Shown piece by piece: positions 1 to 8,225 of a stretch of DNA of 64,000 bases. The stretch is taken from contig PEZQ01000010.1 of the NCBI GenBank assembly GCA_002763265.1, positions 1-64,000 of the forward strand, read 5' to 3'. Under the pieces are notes generated by a model that saw nothing but the letters and a program-made list of their open reading frames with translations, was not told the origin of the DNA and did no database searches. Source of the stretch: an archaeon CG10_big_fil_rev_8_21_14_0_10_43_11 (GTDB lineage: Archaea; Nanobdellota; Nanobdellia; PEZQ01). The number at the start of each line of letters is the position of its first letter. Position 1 is the first letter of the stretch. The position numbers were made by a program, and so were the translations under genes.

Positions 1-1019
1 GTACTGTTTGTCTCATCAGCATGCAATAACACAAGATTGCCGGTCATGTTAATTTCGTCTTCAGTTGTACCCGTATTGGGAAGCGCGTTTTTTGAACTGC
101 TCCATGAAATGTTTTTCCACTCAGAATTTCCTCCTGCATAAAACACTTGTGAGGTGTACAACCCCTGCGTGCTTGCTCCATTAAGTGTGAGTGCATTGCT
201 TGTTGCGTTGAAGCTCAGATTTACAAGCGCTCCAGTATCATAACTGAACGTAAACGTTTGTGTTCCGTTTGTGAGGTAGGTAAACACGTTTGACACGGAA
301 ATCGTAAGGGGAATACTTACAATTCCCTGCAAGCTGTCAATTACAAGCGCGCCAAAATACGTTCCTGTCTTGCCTCCTGCACTCACATTAATCGTAAGGT
401 TGTAACTTGAATGCCCCCCAATTCCAACAATCGTTGTTACATTATTATTTGCAGCACTTGAGGTATTAACATCAACAAGCCCTCCTAGTGAATGAATACT
501 CACGTTCACGGTTAAGGGCGCGGCATGCGTATTATAAATTGTGACAGTTACGCTTTCATACCTGCTTGTTTGAAGCTCGGAAATAATGCGGTTTGGTGTT
601 GCATAAAATGAGAGCAATGAAAAATCAACACCTCCTGTGGGCGTTGTTGAAACCCGCACGTAAAATGAGCCTTCACCCGTAGGAAGCGTGCCATTCAATA
701 CAAAGGGAAGCTTTCGTACCACATCCACAATACTTCCACTCTGACTGTAGTAGCTGATTTGCACGGTTTCATTGGTTACATATGTTCTGTTTGCAATAAT
801 AGTTTGAGGCATGTTAATGAGCACTACTTCTTCTGCAGGATACCCTCGAGAAAACACGTTTCGCGCAACATTCTCAAGCTTGTCCGCACTTCCTTCAACA
901 TTTACGTCATTTGAGAGTTGTGCAATAGAATTGTGATAAATGTAGACAAGCGGAAGAACCGCAACAAAGAGGAGACCTATAAATAGCATATATTCAAGCG
1001 CAGCTTGTCCCCGCCTCAC
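1..1019 (-). CDS. Secreted or surface protein with type IV pilin-like signal, truncated by window edge
   Basis: The frame is open from a GTG at 1019 to the left edge, so only the N-terminal ~339 residues are visible. The start MRRGQAALEYMLFIG fits an archaeal class III (type IV pilin-like) signal: Arg-Arg-Gly, predicted cleavage before Gln5, Glu at +5, then a hydrophobic stretch. The rest is rich in Ser, Thr, Asn, Val and beta-branched residues with many N-x-S/T sequons, as expected of an extracellular beta-sandwich protein displayed on or anchored in the membrane. The family cannot be named. An ATG six bases upstream is followed at once by a stop in its own frame, so GTG was chosen. Confidence 0.75.
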   Translation of the reverse strand, partial: MRRGQAALEYMLFIGLLFVAVLPLVYIYHNSIAQLSNDVNVEGSADKLENVARNVFSRGYPAEEVVLINMPQTIIANRTYVTNETVQISYYSQSGSIVDVVRKLPFVLNGTLPTGEGSFYVRVSTTPTGGVDFSLLSFYATPNRIISELQTSRYESVTVTIYNTHAAPLTVNVSIHSLGGLVDVNTSSAANNNVTTIVGIGGHSSYNLTINVSAGGKTGTYFGALVIDSLQGIVSIPLTISVSNVFTYLTNGTQTFTFSYDTGALVNLSFNATSNALTLNGASTQGLYTSQVFYAGGNSEWKNISWSSSKNALPNTGTTEDEINMTGNLVLLHADETNS

Positions 1020-1052
1020 AGTACCATACTGAGAAAAATAAGCATATAAGGC

Positions 1053-1853
1053 TTATTGGAATACTGCTTCATCAGGAAACGTTCTAAGTCCATCTTTTGA
1101 AATTTCAAGAGGATGAATTTTTTCGCTGTGTTCTGTTCCTCTCATTTTAAGAACAGCAATCATGCGCACAAACGTGTTTTCAACTTTGCTATGATACAGA
1201 GTAATAACCCCATCTGCCGCGTATTCTTCAATACCATACGCGCTTATGTTACCCCCCTCCACTTGCGTATCGGTGGTAATAAGCGCAGTGCATCCCAATT
1301 TTTTGAGAAGTTCAGCAAGGGCAACCATACCTTTTCGCAGTTCAAGCGTGTTTTCAAAAAACAGGTTCAAAAGCGCCGCAGGGTCGAGAAAGAACCGCTT
1401 TGCATTCATTCTCGTTACTGCATCATCAATTGCGGTGAGCAGGGTACTGAACTTGTACAAGGGAGTTTTAACAATTCTGAGTTTTTTTGCTTTAATAAGA
1501 GGAGCAAGATCAAAGCCAAAATCCTTTGCATGCTCAATTAGGCGTGTGGGAGATTCTTCAAGAGTAATAAAAATGCCCGGCTCATTATACTTTTTTGCGC
1601 CTTCGTACAAGAACTGCAAACCAAATGTGGTCTTTCCAGACCCTGGACCTCCAGTAAGAAGAACAAGGTTTCCTTCAGGAATGCCTCCATTAAGGATTTG
1701 GTCTATTCCCGGAACACCTGTTTTTAGTTTCTCATGTTTTTTATCTGCTTTTTTATCTGCTTTTTTTAGTTCTTTTTGCAGTTGTGAAATACGCTTTGCT
1801 ACTTCTTTATGACGTTTCTTGTTTTTTTTGTCACCAAAGATTGCTTTTTTCAT
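1053..1853 (-). CDS. KaiC/RadA-like RecA-superfamily ATPase, single domain
   Basis: A 266-residue protein with one KaiC-type ATPase domain. A Lys-rich, probably coiled N-terminal segment (1-42) leads to the family signature GVPGIDQILNGGIPEG near residues 46-61. Walker A is GGPGSGKTT (68-76), the glutamates of LEES sit near 98-101, and a Walker B-like strand RFFLDPAAL lies near 153-161. Archaeal single-domain KaiC homologues are widespread and include the FlaH/ArlH family and signalling ATPases; the substrate here is unknown. The start codon directly abuts the stop of the upstream permease gene (1854), so the two are probably cotranscribed. Confidence 0.85.
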   Translation of the reverse strand: MKKAIFGDKKNKKRHKEVAKRISQLQKELKKADKKADKKHEKLKTGVPGIDQILNGGIPEGNLVLLTGGPGSGKTTFGLQFLYEGAKKYNEPGIFITLEESPTRLIEHAKDFGFDLAPLIKAKKLRIVKTPLYKFSTLLTAIDDAVTRMNAKRFFLDPAALLNLFFENTLELRKGMVALAELLKKLGCTALITTDTQVEGGNISAYGIEEYAADGVITLYHSKVENTFVRMIAVLKMRGTEHSEKIHPLEISKDGLRTFPDEAVFQ

Positions 1854-2873
1854 TTATTTCGACCCGTTTGTCACATCAAGTAAAACAGTCAGCGCTCCAA
1901 AAATCATTGGACCCACTACAATACCAATTGGTCCAAAAAGCGAAGGACCTGCAATAATGCCAAATATAAAAAGAAGGGGGTGCAGTTTATACTCTTTTTT
2001 AATGCCGCGCCTGCTTACAAACATGCGAACAAGGTCATCAACAAATGTAAGACCAAACCAAACAATAATCATAAAACCTGCTTTCACGTACGCGCCAGTG
2101 TAGAAAAAATAGATAATTGCAACAATAGATGGGATTGCAGGACCAAACAAGGGAATAACTGAGAAAATAGTTGCTACTAGCGCGAGCACAAATGCTTGTG
2201 GTACGTTAAGAATGAGAAGCACTGCAAGAACAAGCAAGCCAATTACCACTGCTGAGAGCAGGTAGCCGTAGATAATGCTGCGAAACACGTTGTCCAATTT
2301 TTTGAGCGCCTCGCGCAAAGACCCCTCGTTTGATTTTCCCATTTGTTTTATGCCAAGTTCAATAAAATCCCCGCCATCCCTGAGAAAATAAAATGAAAAT
2401 ATGATAATGGCAAATACCTGCAAAATAACGCCGGGAATACTCACAAGCAAGCGTGACAAGTAATTGCCTACAACGCTCAAAAACGCGCGAATATCGATTT
2501 GCGCAATGAGTGTCGAACCAACCGCGTTGTTTTCAAGAAAACTCTGCGCATTTGAAAACAGTGCACTCACTTCAGGGCTTTGGCTCACACTGTATAAATC
2601 AGTTACTGCGCCAAGACCAAGATTGATAAGAAAGACAATAAAATAAATCAGCACTGAAATCCACAACACACTTGTAAGCAAAGTTGCAAGATTATTTGAT
2701 TTAACTACACTGCGAATATAGCGTTTTGAAGGATAGACTGCATAGCTGAAAATAATGCTTGAAAGCACTAATTTGTAAATAGGATAGAGAAGAATCATGC
2801 TTGCACTAAGAATTGCAAGCTTAAGGATGATATCTCGAAAACGCGAAATTGTGTCACGAACCATACAAAACAT
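1854..2873 (-). CDS. AI-2E family (PerM/UPF0118) permease
   Basis: A 339-residue polytopic membrane protein. Two hydrophobic helices open it (about 15-45), another lies near 70-90, a soluble insert follows (about 95-150), and a C-terminal block of at least four helices includes the FDVISVIPLFGP-like stretch (here IFSVIPLFGPAIPSIVAII) and FGPIGIVVGPM close to the C-terminus. This arrangement and the Gly-Pro motif are typical of the AI-2E/PerM exporter family, whose members export varied small molecules or act as Na+(Li+)/H+ antiporters. The substrate cannot be told. It is the first gene of a two-gene unit with the KaiC-like ATPase. Confidence 0.85.
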   Translation of the reverse strand: MFCMVRDTISRFRDIILKLAILSASMILLYPIYKLVLSSIIFSYAVYPSKRYIRSVVKSNNLATLLTSVLWISVLIYFIVFLINLGLGAVTDLYSVSQSPEVSALFSNAQSFLENNAVGSTLIAQIDIRAFLSVVGNYLSRLLVSIPGVILQVFAIIIFSFYFLRDGGDFIELGIKQMGKSNEGSLREALKKLDNVFRSIIYGYLLSAVVIGLLVLAVLLILNVPQAFVLALVATIFSVIPLFGPAIPSIVAIIYFFYTGAYVKAGFMIIVWFGLTFVDDLVRMFVSRRGIKKEYKLHPLLFIFGIIAGPSLFGPIGIVVGPMIFGALTVLLDVTNGSK

Positions 2874-2960
2874 TCATGCAGTTGCAATTTAATAAACTTT
2901 AGTCGCAAAAATGCCACACACTAACGTTTTTAAACAAATGGGCGTGTCTAAGACTCTGAA

Positions 2961-3644
2961 ATGAAACCTGAGCTTCAACTCCTTTCCCATGGCGTGTGCC
3001 TGCCTCGGCATCGTGCTCTTATTTTTTCTGACACGCACCTTGGCTACAGTCAGGTTCTGCAAAATCAAGGACTCAGCTTGCCTTTACACCCATATGCGCA
3101 CCTTAAAGCATGCATTCAAAGGATGATTGATGCGGTTAAACCTGAGCGCATTATTATAGCGGGCGATATTAAGCACGAGTTCTCAAAAAATCTCACACAA
3201 GAATGGAAACATGTGCGCTCTCTCATTGCATTTTTGCAAACTTCTTGCAAAGAACTCGTGCTTATTCGCGGAAACCATGACAATTATGTGCAAACTATTC
3301 TTTCACGTTTCAATCTTGAACTTGTTGACCACTATGCGTATGATGATGTGTTTATCACACATGGTCATAAACCCGTAGAAACAACTAAATTTTTGATTTT
3401 TGGCCATGAACACCCTGCTCTCACCCTTACAGACGAATTTGGCGTTTCACATACCTACAAGTGTCACCTGCTTGGAAAAAATAAACTCGTACTGCCCTCA
3501 CTCAACCCGCTTACCTTTGGTTTTGACGTGCTTTCGGGAAAAAAACCATTAAGCCCACTTCTTTGTGACCTTGATGAGCTCACACCGGTTGTATCAGGAC
3601 TTGTGTTTCCTGCTATTAAACGCATGAGAAAAAACTACGCATGA
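2961..3644 (+). CDS. Calcineurin-like metallophosphoesterase, archaeal ICC-type
   Basis: A 227-residue protein with all the dimetal motifs of the family: SDTHLG (23-28), GDIKHEF (68-74), GNHDNY (104-109), HGHKP (134-138) and GHEHPA (148-153). It matches the small archaeal phosphoesterase group related to Mre11/SbcD (the TIGR00024 type), acting on phosphodiesters or phosphomonoesters in the cytoplasm. A TATA-like GTTTTTAAAC lies at about 2927-2936, some 25-30 bases before the ATG, implying a nearly leaderless transcript divergent from the permease gene. The in vivo substrate is unknown. Confidence 0.85.
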   Translation: MKPELQLLSHGVCLPRHRALIFSDTHLGYSQVLQNQGLSLPLHPYAHLKACIQRMIDAVKPERIIIAGDIKHEFSKNLTQEWKHVRSLIAFLQTSCKELVLIRGNHDNYVQTILSRFNLELVDHYAYDDVFITHGHKPVETTKFLIFGHEHPALTLTDEFGVSHTYKCHLLGKNKLVLPSLNPLTFGFDVLSGKKPLSPLLCDLDELTPVVSGLVFPAIKRMRKNYA

Positions 3645-3701
3645 TGCTCTCATTTTGAACCACAATATTTAAATGCTGTTGCTGAAAACCGTTTCTCAAT
3701 A

Positions 3702-5144
3702 ATGACTACTCTTGAAAACGCTTTTGAAGAATTGTACCATTCGCTTGAAACAAATGACCCTTACGACCGCGTTATTGCGTTTGAGCATGTTAAAAAAGCA
3801 ATACATAGCACACCCCGCGATATGGTTTCAAAATCAGTCTTAGCAATAGACCTTCTTGAATTGTATATTGATGCTAAAAAACAAAACAAAAGCAGAGAAG
3901 AATTCAAAACAAACATAAACACGCTTGAAAGCCTTGATGATACCGTAACTGACTATGACGGATACTTATATGAGCGGACCTATTTTTTTCAAAACAAAAT
4001 GCTCGAACACTTAAAAACTGCGCAGAAACTTATACAGGACGCAAACTCAGAACAACTCTATGACTTTATAGAAGACGGGTATGATACTGATTTTAAAAAA
4101 CTCGGATACCTCTATGAGCTTTGCACTGATTTTCAAAGAAAAGAGCTTTGGAGGCGGAATGTTGCGATTACCAAGGCAAATAATGCTCTTTATGACTACA
4201 TTACGGCTCCAAAAAGAAACCTTGGACTTCTTGAAGACCGGGTTAAACGCAGTGTGAACCGGTTTTTTGATACTATGAATCTTGTGCAGGATTTTATTGA
4301 CGCAGAAATTCATGATGATTTACTCCAGTACCCTTCAGTAAAGCGTGCAATAGAACACCTTGGACAAAGTCATGTAATACATTACGGTAAGAAATTTAGA
4401 AGTCTCAATTCTGAATTGAGCGCAGCACAAAAACGAAAAGAAACAAAATTAGAACAAATTCTTGACAATCCAGCCCTCATACCCTCAAATAATGGTATTA
4501 GCATACTCGTACGCTATAAACAAGACCTTAACTGCCTTCGAAATTTTGAGAACGGGATTGATGTTACAAGCCTTTTTGATTTTTCCAAACGCGAAAAAGA
4601 AGAACTTGCTGCCTATGAGCGGGATTTCAAGAAACATACTGATAAGCCCCTTGTGTTTGAACGGGTTGACCCTATCTTGTCATTGCTCCTGCACGGTTCT
4701 GAATTGATGAAAGAATCAGGCGTGTTTTTTAGCAGCCTGCCTTCAGATTTGAAAGAAGAACTTAATCTTGAGCGCGGTGTGGTTAAAGAAATGCTTGACT
4801 ACGTGCACAAAGAACACAAAACAAAACGCTTAGAAGCTGAAATCAAAGGCAAACATGTAAGCGACGTTGCTGACGCGCAGTACCTTACTGAACTGTGCAA
4901 TACTCTGCGCTCAAAACGAGGCCAATTCTTTGCAAAACAAAAACAAAGAAGAATACACCTAAAAGAACTCTTCAATGATGACTTAGAACTGATTATTGGC
5001 GGAAAACAAAAACAGGACATGACCGTGTGGAAAAACCAATACAATAAGAACTATCTTGATGCCCTCTACCGGTTCAAAGAAGAGTTAGAACATGGCTTAG
5101 TTGCCGCAGAAAAAGCTGCAGAACGCGCTCTTGTGTATCTGTAA
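3702..5144 (+). CDS. Hypothetical helical protein, 480 aa
   Basis: I do not recognise this protein. It is 480 residues, highly charged, predicted largely alpha-helical with heptad-like stretches, and has no signal peptide or membrane segment. Composition and codon use match the neighbours, so it is likely an ordinary chromosomal gene. A TATA-like ATATTTAAATG lies at about 3665-3675, roughly 30 bases before the ATG. It converges on the MBL-fold gene with only 4 bases between stop codons. Confidence 0.7.
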   Translation: MTTLENAFEELYHSLETNDPYDRVIAFEHVKKAIHSTPRDMVSKSVLAIDLLELYIDAKKQNKSREEFKTNINTLESLDDTVTDYDGYLYERTYFFQNKMLEHLKTAQKLIQDANSEQLYDFIEDGYDTDFKKLGYLYELCTDFQRKELWRRNVAITKANNALYDYITAPKRNLGLLEDRVKRSVNRFFDTMNLVQDFIDAEIHDDLLQYPSVKRAIEHLGQSHVIHYGKKFRSLNSELSAAQKRKETKLEQILDNPALIPSNNGISILVRYKQDLNCLRNFENGIDVTSLFDFSKREKEELAAYERDFKKHTDKPLVFERVDPILSLLLHGSELMKESGVFFSSLPSDLKEELNLERGVVKEMLDYVHKEHKTKRLEAEIKGKHVSDVADAQYLTELCNTLRSKRGQFFAKQKQRRIHLKELFNDDLELIIGGKQKQDMTVWKNQYNKNYLDALYRFKEELEHGLVAAEKAAERALVYL

Positions 5145-5148
5145 ATAC

Positions 5149-6078
5149 TTAGTGAAAATTTGCAAGCATGTGCTGATTTTTTTGCAATGCTACCGCGTCA
5201 AAGCCTTCCACTCGCAAAAACGCGGCAAATTCTTCGCTAAACCCATGCCACACAAAGACTTTTTCTGGCGACACTTTCTTAACAGTCTTTACAAGCTCAT
5301 AAAAATCTGCGTGGTCGCTTACCATAAAGGCGTCATTAACACCCCGGCTCATGGCATAATACCCATCAGCAGCCCACCCACTAAAACCAAGAGTCACACT
5401 CTTTTTTTGAGCAAACCGGGGATTTGGAATCACACTTACCTCGCTTTCTCTAGAACCTAAATCAACGTGTTCAGGTAGCATAACCCCCTGTTTTCGATAC
5501 ACATCATTAATTGCACCAATCCCCTTTTCAACGCTCACTGCACCAAACGTGCCTGCAAGCTGCATCAAGTGCTGAGCCTTTCCAAGTGCGTAGCCAATAA
5601 GCGAGACATGCTTACCTTTTTTGAGTTCATCATCAATGCGGTCGCGCGCTTCTCTCATAACCGCATTAAAATCCGGAAACTCATAGTGGGGTTTGCCAAA
5701 AGTTGATTCAATGATGAGCACCTCTGCTTTTGGTGGCCTAAATCCTTTGAGAAAATTCCTGCTTTTGAGCGTGAAATCAGAAGTGTAGAGCACGCGCTTA
5801 TCATGCTTAACGAGAAGCGCTTTAGAACCAAGCACGTGTCCGTTATCTAAAAGCGAGAATCGCGCGTCTTCTTTTTGATAGTGTTCAATAGCAAAACGCT
5901 TGAAGCGCTCAGACGCGAGTGCAAGCGTTTGCTCTGAGCTGAGCACGTTTTTTGCGCGTGCAAACACGTGGTCAGAATGCGCGTGCGACATGAAATTGAT
6001 ATCGCCTTTATTCCCGTCACAATGCACGGTCAAGTCTGGAAACTCGATAAGCGGATTTGAGCGCAAAACAATACGCAT
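5149..6078 (-). CDS. MBL-fold nuclease, archaeal mRNA 3'-processing exonuclease-like
   Basis: A 309-residue metallo-beta-lactamase-fold protein. The zinc motif HAHSDH occurs at 32-37, followed by the NGHVLGSKALL motif (the family's GHxxGS), a late GFSGWA segment and an HADF motif, then a terminal VWHGF strand. This is the layout of the archaeal group annotated as a predicted exonuclease of the beta-lactamase fold involved in RNA processing, a small relative of CPSF/YSH1. It lacks the KH domains of larger archaeal CPSF proteins. Nuclease function is inferred from the family. Confidence 0.8.
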   Translation of the reverse strand: MRIVLRSNPLIEFPDLTVHCDGNKGDINFMSHAHSDHVFARAKNVLSSEQTLALASERFKRFAIEHYQKEDARFSLLDNGHVLGSKALLVKHDKRVLYTSDFTLKSRNFLKGFRPPKAEVLIIESTFGKPHYEFPDFNAVMREARDRIDDELKKGKHVSLIGYALGKAQHLMQLAGTFGAVSVEKGIGAINDVYRKQGVMLPEHVDLGSRESEVSVIPNPRFAQKKSVTLGFSGWAADGYYAMSRGVNDAFMVSDHADFYELVKTVKKVSPEKVFVWHGFSEEFAAFLRVEGFDAVALQKNQHMLANFH

Positions 6079-6168
6079 AGCACCCCAAAAGATGTTTTAG
6101 ACTTAACTAGTTTCGGGTAGAGGTATGTTTAAATACAATCTTTTAGTTAATTCATACTGTGATTTTTA

Positions 6169-6603
6169 ATGACTGACAAGCAGAAAGCAGCAGGAGCAGA
6201 CGAGATTGAAGAAGAAGTTCCAACTGATGTTGAAGCAGACGCTGAGGAAGAGGAAGACCCGGACTTATTCTTCACTAATGCACGTGTTGTACGGCTTATT
6301 CGCGAAGAAAATCAGGGAAAAATCATCAAACGCCGCGTTAAAGTAGAAATGAACAAATTGCTCGAACACATTGGCAGGATTATTGCTAAAGAAATGGCAA
6401 AAAAACCGTACTCAACTATTACGTATGGTGATTTTCTTGATGCAGCACGACCCTATCTTGAGCTTGCTAAAATCAATCAGGAACGCCGTCGCGTGATTGC
6501 CACACTCAACAAGATGGTTGAAGATGCAAAAAGTCTTGCAATGGACTTAGAAGAAAAAACTCAGGAAACTGACTTTTATTTTCTTGGCTCAAAAGAAGAC
6601 TAA
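6169..6603 (+). CDS. Histone-fold protein with acidic N-terminal tail
   Basis: A 144-residue protein in three parts. Residues 1-32 are an acidic tail (many Glu/Asp). Residues about 38-98 read like a histone fold: a short helix (ARVVRLIREE), a long central helix (RRVKVEMNKLLEHIGRIIAKEMA), a PYSTITYGDFLDAARPY loop-plus-helix comparable to the K-T-I-x-x-x-D-I end of histones. Residues 100-135 are a further charged helix. Canonical archaeal histones are ~66-70 residues and lack these extensions. A DUF1931-like or CBF/NF-Y-like DNA-binding role is inferred. TATA-like TGTTTAAATA lies at about 6125-6134, 35-45 bases before ATG. Confidence 0.65.
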   Translation: MTDKQKAAGADEIEEEVPTDVEADAEEEEDPDLFFTNARVVRLIREENQGKIIKRRVKVEMNKLLEHIGRIIAKEMAKKPYSTITYGDFLDAARPYLELAKINQERRRVIATLNKMVEDAKSLAMDLEEKTQETDFYFLGSKED

Positions 6604-6715
6604 GCGCTATTTTTCTCTCAAAAACCCTTGTTTTTCACCCTTATTTTTGGCATATGGTGCGTTAGTTATGCGTGTTACGCTTGCAAAAATTTAAATAATG
6701 AGAAAACATAATATA

Positions 6716-6800
6716 ACTCTACCCGGAGGGAAATGCGGGACGATGTATTGTTGATACATTGACACGACACGCAAATGAATTCCGCATGTCCTTTTTTATT
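6716..6800 (+). ncRNA. Candidate small structured RNA with own promoter and T-run terminator
   Basis: A TATA element (ATTTAAATAATG, 6689-6700) is followed 20-30 bases later by a short region that folds. An outer stem pairs ATGCGG (6733-6738) with CCGCAT (6782-6787), and an inner 7-bp hairpin pairs GATGTAT with ATACATT around a TGTTG loop (6742-6760). A long T-run (6792-6812) follows, as at archaeal terminators. No long reading frame explains it. A Shine-Dalgarno-like GGAGGG stands two bases before an ATG that opens a 9-codon frame (MRDDVLLIH), so it could also be a leader peptide. C/D and H/ACA boxes are not clear. Transcript ends are estimates. Confidence 0.45.
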
Positions 6801-6840
6801 CTTTTTTTTTATTCCACAGAAAAACAGCTTGATTTTTTCT

Positions 6841-7782
6841 TTAGCCTTGTGTGAGGATAATAAACAACAAGTACGCCACGTAGATAAGCAGGAAGAAAAT
6901 TCCTTCCTTTTTTGTAATGTTGCGCTTTGTTCGGGTAAAAAGAACAACAAGTGCGCTCAAGCCAATAAGAATAATCAATGAGGCAATGACCACGCTCACG
7001 TTATTGAGTGTGATGGGATGAATAAGTGCTGCAATACCTCCAATAAGTGTGAGATTAAGGCTATTACTGCCAAACACGTTTCCCAAACTGATTTTTGAAT
7101 GTCCCTTAAGTGAACTTATCACTCCTGCGCTTAATTCAGGAAGTGACGTGCTAAGCGCAAGAATTGTCAAACCAAACACTGAAAGCGGAATACCAATGTC
7201 CTGTGCAAGAGATGCGCCGGTATTCACCACAAGCCATCCGCAAATGATGATAGTAAAAATAGCAATTGGCGTGAGGATGATGTCGGCCTGAATCTCTTTG
7301 AGATACACTTCCTGTTGTGTGCCCAATGACTTCTTGCGCAAATAGAACTGGTAGCCAAAATACACGACAAGCAACAAGACGCCATTCAAACGGGTTATCA
7401 CACCATCATATGCAACAAGCAAATAGAGCACCGCCGCTAAAAACGGGAAGATGGCTTCGCGCGCTTCATTCTTGCCAATGTTTCTAATTGGTTGAATAAT
7501 TGCAGAAACACCCAAAATCAGGGCGATATTCGTAATGTTTGAGCCAATCAAATCCCCAACACCCAATTCCCCAACGCCAATGCTTGCCGCAATTATGTTA
7601 TCAATTAATTCAGGCATACTTGTTCCAAGCGCTAAAATAACGCTTCCAACCAAGAATTCTGAAAGTTTTACTTTTTGCGAGAAATGAATGAGCGCATCAA
7701 CAAGATATTTTGAGAGAAACAACATGATAAACAGGCTAATTGAAAAAATGCCTAGTTTGATAATAAGTTCCTGCGCAACCAT
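6841..7782 (-). CDS. Calcium/sodium:proton exchanger, CaCA superfamily (YrbG type)
   Basis: A 313-residue inner-membrane protein with about ten hydrophobic segments and the two inverted alpha-repeats of the family. The first is ALGTSMPELIDNI near 51-63; the second is ALSTSLPELSAG with GNVFGSNSLNL around 205-240. The acidic residues in both (S-x-P-E-L) are the cation ligands. It matches bacterial/archaeal YrbG and the crystallised archaeal NCX. It likely exports Ca2+ against a Na+ or H+ gradient. Confidence 0.92.
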   Translation of the reverse strand: MVAQELIIKLGIFSISLFIMLFLSKYLVDALIHFSQKVKLSEFLVGSVILALGTSMPELIDNIIAASIGVGELGVGDLIGSNITNIALILGVSAIIQPIRNIGKNEAREAIFPFLAAVLYLLVAYDGVITRLNGVLLLVVYFGYQFYLRKKSLGTQQEVYLKEIQADIILTPIAIFTIIICGWLVVNTGASLAQDIGIPLSVFGLTILALSTSLPELSAGVISSLKGHSKISLGNVFGSNSLNLTLIGGIAALIHPITLNNVSVVIASLIILIGLSALVVLFTRTKRNITKKEGIFFLLIYVAYLLFIILTQG

Positions 7783-7831
7783 TACCCTAGTTCACAGGGT
7801 TTTTAAATTAATAACCGTTATTATTCTTGTA

Positions 7832-8170
7832 ATGAGTGCCATTGGTTTTTACGAACCTACAATCTTTCTCAATATTCTTGAAATTCTCACTGGACTTCTT
7901 ATTATCAGTACGGTTATCAAACGATTTGGTGGCATTGAAAAAATCACGCAAGGAGGGATGCTCATCCTCTTAAGCGGTATTGTCATTATTGGAAGCGCGC
8001 TTTATAGCATCCTTAACGTTCCAGACCCGCTTTTTATTAATTTATTTGACACTCTTATATTTCTTCTGTTCTCAGTAGGACTTCTGTACTTATCAAAAAA
8101 CGTGCGTTTCAAGCCGCGTTTTCGAAAAAAAGGCGTTGAGCAAAAAACCCGTGTGAAAAAGAAAAAATGA
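7832..8170 (+). CDS. Small membrane protein, 112 aa
   Basis: A 112-residue protein with three hydrophobic helices (roughly 5-27, 38-58, 64-84) and a strongly basic C-terminal tail rich in Lys/Arg. The frame is open further upstream to 7688, but that part is antisense to the exchanger gene; the ATG at 7832 follows a TATA-like TTTTTAAATTA (about 7799-7809) by ~25 bases, so it is the likely leaderless start. The family is not recognised. Confidence 0.65.
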   Translation: MSAIGFYEPTIFLNILEILTGLLIISTVIKRFGGIEKITQGGMLILLSGIVIIGSALYSILNVPDPLFINLFDTLIFLLFSVGLLYLSKNVRFKPRFRKKGVEQKTRVKKKK

Positions 8171-8225
8171 TACCTGCCACACACACAAAAACTCTTTTAA
8201 GACCGGTTACCATCCCAAACACATA

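Noticed and set aside
1113-1812. Two plus-strand frames over the KaiC-like gene
   Set aside because: They overlap the Walker motifs on the opposite strand and look like shadows.
6775-6981. 68-codon plus-strand frame over the exchanger 3' end
   Set aside because: It is a poly-Phe run from the T-rich terminator followed by sequence antisense to the exchanger; no coding support.
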